64,000 nucleotides of DNA from positions 620,001 through 684,000 of the forward strand of contig NZ_CANLTU010000001.1 of NCBI RefSeq assembly GCF_947494125.1, given 5' to 3'. This document shows positions 59,023 through 64,000 of this stretch, one piece after another; the first letter of the stretch is position 1; each line of letters begins with the position of its first letter. A program made the position numbers and the translations under genes. Under the pieces are notes generated by a model, which had not been told where the DNA came from, did no database searches, and saw only the letters and a list, made by a program, of their open reading frames with translations. Source of the DNA: an uncultured Tenacibaculum sp. GTDB taxonomy: Bacteria; Bacteroidota; Bacteroidia; Flavobacteriales; Flavobacteriaceae.

Positions 59023-60123
59023 TTAGAGAAAGGCAAAAGATGCAGCTCCAACAACTACAACTCCTATTGTAGCTAAGAATAAATAGACTAGATTTATTAA
59101 CGAAAATTTTATAAAAGTTTTAAAATATCCTTGCTTATAAAAACTTTTCATAGCTATAAAAAGATAAAGTAAGAAGAGTAGAACGAAAATCCCTTCTTGA
59201 GCACCTTTAGTAAAAAAGTCTAGAATAATAAACAGTGTAATTAGTAGAAAGAAAACTGTTTGAGTATGAAAAACAAAAATTAAGTGTTCTACATAAGTAA
59301 ATGTACCTCTGATATAAAATATCTTCAAGAAAAAAGTAAAAATAGGTAATAGGATAAATAAAGAAATAGATCCATAAGAAAGCATTTGTTTTAAGAATTG
59401 ATCTCTTTTTTCTTTCTTATCTACAAAAGAATTAGCTACTTCGGCTCTACTATAAAAAAACCTATTTAAAAAGGTCTTTTCGTATTTGAGACTATCTAAT
59501 GCAATATCTGTTTCAACGTCAGGGTTTTTGCGATTAAATGAAATAAATTGATCTAATCTAGAGCTTCCTCCAAATGATATGTTTCCCGGAATTTTGTTAT
59601 TTGTAGTGTCATTAGCTTGTTTGTTAACCTCGTCTATAATTGTTTTTTTAGTTACAGAATCGAGAGGTATTTTTTCTAGTTGTTTATTGGTTTCAATTTT
59701 TAAAGAATCAATATTAATATCCTTAGGGATATTGGCCATTAAAGAAGTGTTCTTTTTGATGTTTCCCTTACTAAAGTCTTGAAATTTGTTGTAGCTAGAA
59801 ATTAGACTAAAAATTAAAAAGAAAATAATAGAAGTGGTTATGTAAAAACGAAAAGGATTAACATATCTAGTACGCTTTCCATCAATATAATCTCTAGATA
59901 CCTTTCCGGGTCTTATGAGTAAAGGAATAAGGGTTTTCCAAAATTTAGCATCCCAAGAGATAAAGCCAGCAAAAACTTCACGAATAAAGCTTATTAAAGT
60001 GATTTTTTTCCCTTTATTTTTTTGACCACATTCTGGGCAAAATTTTTCGTCTTGAATAAAAGGATGTCCACAGTTTAAGCAATTAGGGTCTTTTATAATT
60101 GCTACTTTATTTTTTTTACCCAT
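59023..60123 (-). CDS. DUF3667 domain membrane protein
   Basis: The 366-residue protein has an N-terminal zinc ribbon with Cys15, Cys18, Cys29 and Cys32 (CLNCGHPF...FCPECGQ). A conserved segment follows: LIRPGKVSRDYIDGKRTRYVNPFRFY, the DUF3667 signature. After it come a membrane helix, an extracytoplasmic loop of about 120 residues and three to four C-terminal helices. The function is not known. TAATG overlap couples it to apaG. Confidence 0.87.
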   Translation of the reverse strand: MGKKNKVAIIKDPNCLNCGHPFIQDEKFCPECGQKNKGKKITLISFIREVFAGFISWDAKFWKTLIPLLIRPGKVSRDYIDGKRTRYVNPFRFYITTSIIFFLIFSLISSYNKFQDFSKGNIKKNTSLMANIPKDINIDSLKIETNKQLEKIPLDSVTKKTIIDEVNKQANDTTNNKIPGNISFGGSSRLDQFISFNRKNPDVETDIALDSLKYEKTFLNRFFYSRAEVANSFVDKKEKRDQFLKQMLSYGSISLFILLPIFTFFLKIFYIRGTFTYVEHLIFVFHTQTVFFLLITLFIILDFFTKGAQEGIFVLLFLLYLFIAMKSFYKQGYFKTFIKFSLINLVYLFLATIGVVVVGAASFAFL

Positions 60124-60509
60124 TAGTTTAAAGTAGGAGTACTAGTTAGTTGAAATGTTGGTATGATCACAAGAAATTCTTCTGAAGTTTCAAAGTTAAT
60201 CATTTTATAATTTCCTTTCATAGCTCCAGTTGTAGAAAGTAGAAAGCAGTTTGATTTATAATTATAAGATTCATTAGGTCTTAAGGTAGGTGTTTCTCCA
60301 ACGACACCTTCACCTTCAACTTGTTCAACAATGCTAAGTGCATCAAAAATCATCCAGAAACGCCCTAAAAGTTTTACGGTATCTTTAGATGTGTTTTCAA
60401 TGGATATATAATAGCTAAAAGCATTGCGTTGGCGATTTTCATAATAAATCGGACCATTGAATGTAGTTTTAACAGATATTTTTATCCCCCTAGTTATTTG
60501 CTGAAACAT
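60123..60509 (-). CDS. apaG: ApaG domain protein
   Basis: The 128-residue protein matches ApaG over its full length: TRGIKISVKTTF, FSYYISIENTS, LLGRFWMIFDA, GEGVVGETPTLRPNESYNYKSNC and GAMKGNYKMI. The fold is a single fibronectin-like beta sandwich. In enterobacteria ApaG is linked to Co2+/Mg2+ handling and lies near apaH, but the mechanism is unclear. Here it is followed by DUF3667 with a one-base overlap. Confidence 0.9.
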   Translation of the reverse strand: MFQQITRGIKISVKTTFNGPIYYENRQRNAFSYYISIENTSKDTVKLLGRFWMIFDALSIVEQVEGEGVVGETPTLRPNESYNYKSNCFLLSTTGAMKGNYKMINFETSEEFLVIIPTFQLTSTPTLN

Positions 60510-60560
60510 AGTTTAAATATAAGGTTTTTTAAGTCTTAAGTCAATTAAGACGTGTGCAAA

Positions 60561-61781
60561 TTACCTATTTTGATTAAAATAACCCATACCTACTCCGATT
60601 ACTCGGTCATAAGTTTCGCCGAAAGGTTTGTAATATACGACGACAGTGTATTCGTTTTCAGTTTGATAAAAAGAGCCATCGATTTCATTTAAATTTATAG
60701 TATTATTCTTGTCAAGTGTAACGTAATTGTAATTGTAAAACCCTTGTTTAAATAAGATAGCTGTTTCATAAATTTTATTTGCAGCATTATATTTCATCTT
60801 ATTTTCATCAGATAATTTGTAATTGTTATAAGCACCATAAACGTAAATTTCTTTATTATCTATGGGTTCAAAAGCGTCTAAAGAAAAATGAACTAGTGAA
60901 TAATCAGCTTCTGTACTGGCATCATTAGCTTCTAGTGTTCTCACTATAAATTGCCCATTAATATCAGGGTTGTATGTGTAAATTTTATCGGCTCGTTGCT
61001 CGTTGGTATATAAATAACTATTGTAAATATCTTTTCTCTCTGTTTTAGCGATGTTTAAACTAGTGCTTCTTATGTATTTACTGTCGAAATTTAAAAATTC
61101 ATTACCTCCCCAAAAATTAGTTTTAAGAGTATGGTTGTAAAGTAATTGTTGAGGTTTTATAAATTGAGGTTGAATATTATTGATGGCAGTGGTCCAGTTG
61201 TGATTTTGAAATAAAGTAACATTTACTTCTTGGCTCGGGTTGTTAATTTGCAAATTTGGATGATTAACCGAAAATTGAACTGTTTGTTTTTGGTTATTAG
61301 ATTTAGTGTCTCTACTCCTAAAAACAGCAACACCTACTGTGGTAATGTTTTCATAAAAAACACATCGTCTAGAAAAAACTATATCATAATTTTCATCAAG
61401 AACAGAAATTAAATAGTTGCCACTTTTGGTGATAATGGTATTTTGATTCGGAATCTCTACTGAATAATGCGTGTAAGGTTGTAGTGTGTTAAAAGAATTG
61501 CTAAAGTTGATAATTTCATTTTGATCAAAGCCATCAATATACTGATTGGTTGTTAGATTACTAGGTTTCCAATCATGAGTCATATGCTCAATTTTGTATT
61601 GGTATTCTTTACTATCAGCATCTAAATCATCAAAAGACAATTTTAAAATATTGCCTAAAGGAACAATAGCAGAAAATTGATTAGAATTGTTTTTAGGACG
61701 TAGTTCAATGGTTTTTATATTCTGAGCATTCAGAAGTAATGAAAAGCCAAAAGAAATTAAAAATAAAAGATGTTTTGTCAT
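60561..61781 (-). CDS. Type IX secretion system plug protein (DUF5103)
   Basis: The 406-residue protein has a signal peptide (FGFSLLLNAQ) and a first beta domain starting IKTIELRPKNNSNQFSAIVPLG. KYQYKIEHMTHDW-type residues (YQYKIEHMTHDWKPSNL) and SVEIPNQN follow, as in the T9SS plug domain. In the flavobacterial T9SS this periplasmic protein closes the SprA translocon when no substrate is engaged. It is a marker of gliding or secreting Bacteroidota. A TACATTTG box at 61788-61795 lies only 7 bases upstream, so the message may be nearly leaderless. Confidence 0.83.
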   Translation of the reverse strand: MTKHLLFLISFGFSLLLNAQNIKTIELRPKNNSNQFSAIVPLGNILKLSFDDLDADSKEYQYKIEHMTHDWKPSNLTTNQYIDGFDQNEIINFSNSFNTLQPYTHYSVEIPNQNTIITKSGNYLISVLDENYDIVFSRRCVFYENITTVGVAVFRSRDTKSNNQKQTVQFSVNHPNLQINNPSQEVNVTLFQNHNWTTAINNIQPQFIKPQQLLYNHTLKTNFWGGNEFLNFDSKYIRSTSLNIAKTERKDIYNSYLYTNEQRADKIYTYNPDINGQFIVRTLEANDASTEADYSLVHFSLDAFEPIDNKEIYVYGAYNNYKLSDENKMKYNAANKIYETAILFKQGFYNYNYVTLDKNNTINLNEIDGSFYQTENEYTVVVYYKPFGETYDRVIGVGMGYFNQNR

Positions 61782-61900
61782 AGACTACAAATGTATCAAA
61801 ATGTAGACCAAAGACAAACTCGTCTATTTAGAATAGGTATAAATAAAGAGAAGTGTAAAAGATAAAAATATAAATACTTACTCGAAAAATTGAAAATCTG

Positions 61901-61908
61901 TAAATTTG
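61901..61908 (+). promoter_or_regulatory. -7 box TAAATTTG for the nqr operon
   Basis: A perfect TAnnTTTG match, 36 bases before the nqrA ATG. Confidence 0.52.
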
Positions 61909-61943
61909 CATGTTTTTTAAGAAAATCAATTTAATCAGTTCCT

Positions 61944-63296
61944 ATGTCAAAAGACATCCGTATTAAGAAAGGCTTGGACATCAAGCTAGTCGGCGAGGCA
62001 GAACAAAATACTACCGAACTTCCATTGGGTAGTGTGTTTGCCATTAAGCCAAACGATTTTCACGGCGTTATTCCTAAGATTTTAGCTAAAGAAGGTACCG
62101 AAGTAAAAGCAGGTCAAGCACTTTTTCATGCAAAAAGTGATGAGCGAATTTTATTTCCAAGTCCAGTTAGCGGAAAAATTACAGAAATCGTTCGTGGAGC
62201 AAGAAGAAAAGTATTAGAAATTAAAATCACTGCTGATGCACAGCAGGAATACAAAGATTTTGGTAAGCAAGACGTTAACACAATGTCTGGTGAAGAAGTG
62301 AAAAATCACTTGTTTGCTTCAGGTTGTTGGCCATTTGTAAAGCAACGTCCATATGACGTAGTTGCAAATCCAAATCAAGCTCCAAAAGCAATTTTTGTAT
62401 CAGCCTACGCAAGTGCACCTTTAGCAGCAGATTATGACTATGCTCTAAAAGGTAAGGAGGCTGAGTTACAAGCAGCTTTAACTGCGTTAACAAAGTTAAC
62501 AGAAGGTAAAGTACATGTTTCAGTAGCAAAAAATTCAACACTATCTCCGTTTAAAGAGCTTAAAGGAGTTGAGTTACATAAAGTGTCTGGACCACATCCA
62601 GTAGGAAATGTAAGTACTCAAATAGCACAAATAGATCCGATAAATAAAGGAGAAGTTGTGTGGGTAGTTACACCTCAAGACTTAGTGATAATAGGCGAAC
62701 TATTATTAACAGGTAAGTTTAATGCAAAGCGTACAATAGCTTTAGCAGGGTCTAAATTTAATAAGCCGCAATATGTAACTGCAATAGTAGGATCTAAGAT
62801 AGCTGAGCTTGTAAAAGGAAATTTAGAAGCTGATAGCGCTAGAATTATAAGTGGTAATGTGTTAAGTGGAGAACAAGTAGGAGAAGAAGGGTTTTTAGGG
62901 TACTATGAAAATATAGTAACTGCAATTCCAGAAGGAGACGATTATGAATTATTTGGTTGGAATAAACCAGTTTTTGATAAAGTTTCTACCTCAAGAGCAT
63001 TTACATTTTCTTGGTTAACTCCAAAGAAAAAATATGACTTAAATACAAATACAAACGGTGAACACAGAGCATTCGTGGTTACAGGAGCGTATGAAGAAGT
63101 ATTTCCGTTAGATATTTACCCGATGCAATTATTAAAAGCTTGTAAATATAAAGACCTTGACGAAATGGAAGGGTTAGGAGCTTATGAAATTGCACCAGAA
63201 GATTTTGCATTAACAGAATTTATTTGTGTGTCTAAACAACCTCACCAGAAAATAATTCGTGAAGGATTAGATTTAATGAGAGAAGAATTAGGATAA
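61944..63296 (+). CDS. nqrA: Na+-translocating NADH:quinone reductase subunit A
   Basis: The 450-residue NqrA starts IRIKKGLDIKLVGEAEQ and carries GSVFAIKPNDFHGVIPKIL, FPSPVSGKITEIVRG and KQRPYDVVANP. DPINKGEVVWVVTPQDL and the C-terminal YKDLDEMEGLGAYEI...EFICVSK complete the family pattern. NqrA is the cytoplasmic quinone-site subunit of the NQR complex, which pumps Na+ on NADH oxidation. It is the first gene of the operon; nqrB begins 4 bases after the stop. Confidence 0.95.
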   Translation: MSKDIRIKKGLDIKLVGEAEQNTTELPLGSVFAIKPNDFHGVIPKILAKEGTEVKAGQALFHAKSDERILFPSPVSGKITEIVRGARRKVLEIKITADAQQEYKDFGKQDVNTMSGEEVKNHLFASGCWPFVKQRPYDVVANPNQAPKAIFVSAYASAPLAADYDYALKGKEAELQAALTALTKLTEGKVHVSVAKNSTLSPFKELKGVELHKVSGPHPVGNVSTQIAQIDPINKGEVVWVVTPQDLVIIGELLLTGKFNAKRTIALAGSKFNKPQYVTAIVGSKIAELVKGNLEADSARIISGNVLSGEQVGEEGFLGYYENIVTAIPEGDDYELFGWNKPVFDKVSTSRAFTFSWLTPKKKYDLNTNTNGEHRAFVVTGAYEEVFPLDIYPMQLLKACKYKDLDEMEGLGAYEIAPEDFALTEFICVSKQPHQKIIREGLDLMREELG

Positions 63297-63300
63297 GATA

Positions 63301-64000
63301 TGGGCTTAAAACAAAACTTACATAATTTAAAAGAAAAGTATAAAGGAACTAAAATGGCACCGCTATTTAATGGTTTTCATACTTTTTTATATTTGCCAAA
63401 TGAGACAACTCACGGAGGAACTCATATAAAGGCAGCAGATGATTTAAAACGTACAATGAATATTGTAATCATGGCATTAGTTCCATGTTTATTATTCGGT
63501 ATGTTTAATGCAGGGTATCAACACTATGCAGCAATTAATGGATTTACTGAAGGAATGTCTTTCTTTAGTGGTAATTTTTGGAACTTAGACAATTTATTAG
63601 TCGGAGCTGTTAAAATTTTACCATTAGTAATTGTTTCATACGTAGTTGGTTTAGCAATAGAATTTGTGTTCTGTATCATAAAAGGACACGAAATAGAAGA
63701 AGGATACTTAGTAACAGGAATGTTAGTTCCATTAATTGTACCAATCGATTTACCATTATGGATGTTAGCTGTAGCAGTTGCATTTGGAGTAGTAATTGGT
63801 AAAGAAGTTTTTGGAGGTACAGGTATGAATATCTTAAATCCAGCATTAACAATTCGTGCATTTTTATTCTTTGCATATCCAACATGGATGTCTGGAGATA
63901 AAGTATGGGTACAAGGAGCAAGAGAATTAGCAGGATCTGCTGATGCTATTTCAGGAGAAACAATGTTAGGTAGTTTAGCACAAAATGCAACACCTAATTT
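63301..64000 (+). CDS. nqrB: Na+-translocating NADH:quinone reductase subunit B, 3' partial
   Basis: The frame opens at ATG 63301 (MGLKQNLHNLKEKYKGTKMAP) and is still open at the window's end, giving 233 residues. The NqrB features visible are HIKAADDLKRTMNIVIMALVP, EEGYLVTGMLVPLIVP and KEVFGGTGMNILNPAL. At least four membrane segments are present. The FMN-carrying threonine is not within the visible part. NqrB is a membrane subunit of the Na+ pump, co-transcribed with nqrA. Confidence 0.94.

Overview
The window looks like chromosome from a marine member of the Flavobacteriaceae (Bacteroidota), probably close to Tenacibaculum or Polaribacter. The DNA is AT-rich and has perfect or near-perfect Bacteroidota -7 promoter boxes (TAnnTTTG) in front of many genes. 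It also carries a type IX secretion plug protein, TonB-dependent receptors with carboxypeptidase-like N-domains, a full Bat aerotolerance operon and the start of a Na+-translocating NQR operon. The genus is an inference. I saw no rRNA, tRNA, CRISPR array or transposase.

Layout. 1-4.4 kb: the end of an LD-carboxypeptidase, YraN, a thioredoxin-fold lipoprotein-like reductase, an SDR enzyme, a small conserved protein and CvpA. 4.5-9.4 kb: a four-gene set on the minus strand, SulP - universal stress protein - SulP - beta-carbonic anhydrase, which reads as a bicarbonate uptake and interconversion module. 10-18.6 kb: the operon moxR - small protein - DUF58 - BatD-like anchor - batA - batB - batC - batD - batE, with a clear promoter in front of moxR. 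18.9-26.4 kb: two paralogous TonB-dependent receptors with two lipoproteins between them and no SusD. 26.4-37.2 kb: housekeeping genes (lpxH, tadA, ogt, tatD, a retropepsin-like protease, an aminotransferase, a fatty acid desaturase, rsmG, a DEAD-box helicase, a ChrA-family transporter) plus a small arsenic cluster (arsR, DUF6428, arsC-like) with two copies of a probable ArsR operator.

38.2-49.5 kb is the accessory part, with every gene on the minus strand. It has a DUF4041/GIY-YIG nuclease (SNIPE-like), a small P-loop protein preceded by an easily missed 46-codon gene, and a Shedu (SduA) nuclease. It then continues with poorly known proteins, a TonB-domain protein, a PD40 lipoprotein and two esterase-D-like hydrolases. 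A repeat of about 82-137 bp lies just upstream of the start codons of four of these genes. A five-copy 41-bp tandem array and a family of near-identical terminator hairpins lie between genes. I read it as a defence or cassette-like island.

49.6-64 kb returns to core functions: an M16 peptidase, pruA, an NRDE protein, a three-gene cluster of unknown exported proteins sharing a YEYDDD motif, a DUF3667 membrane protein, apaG, the T9SS plug protein, then nqrA and the start of nqrB, which runs off the window.
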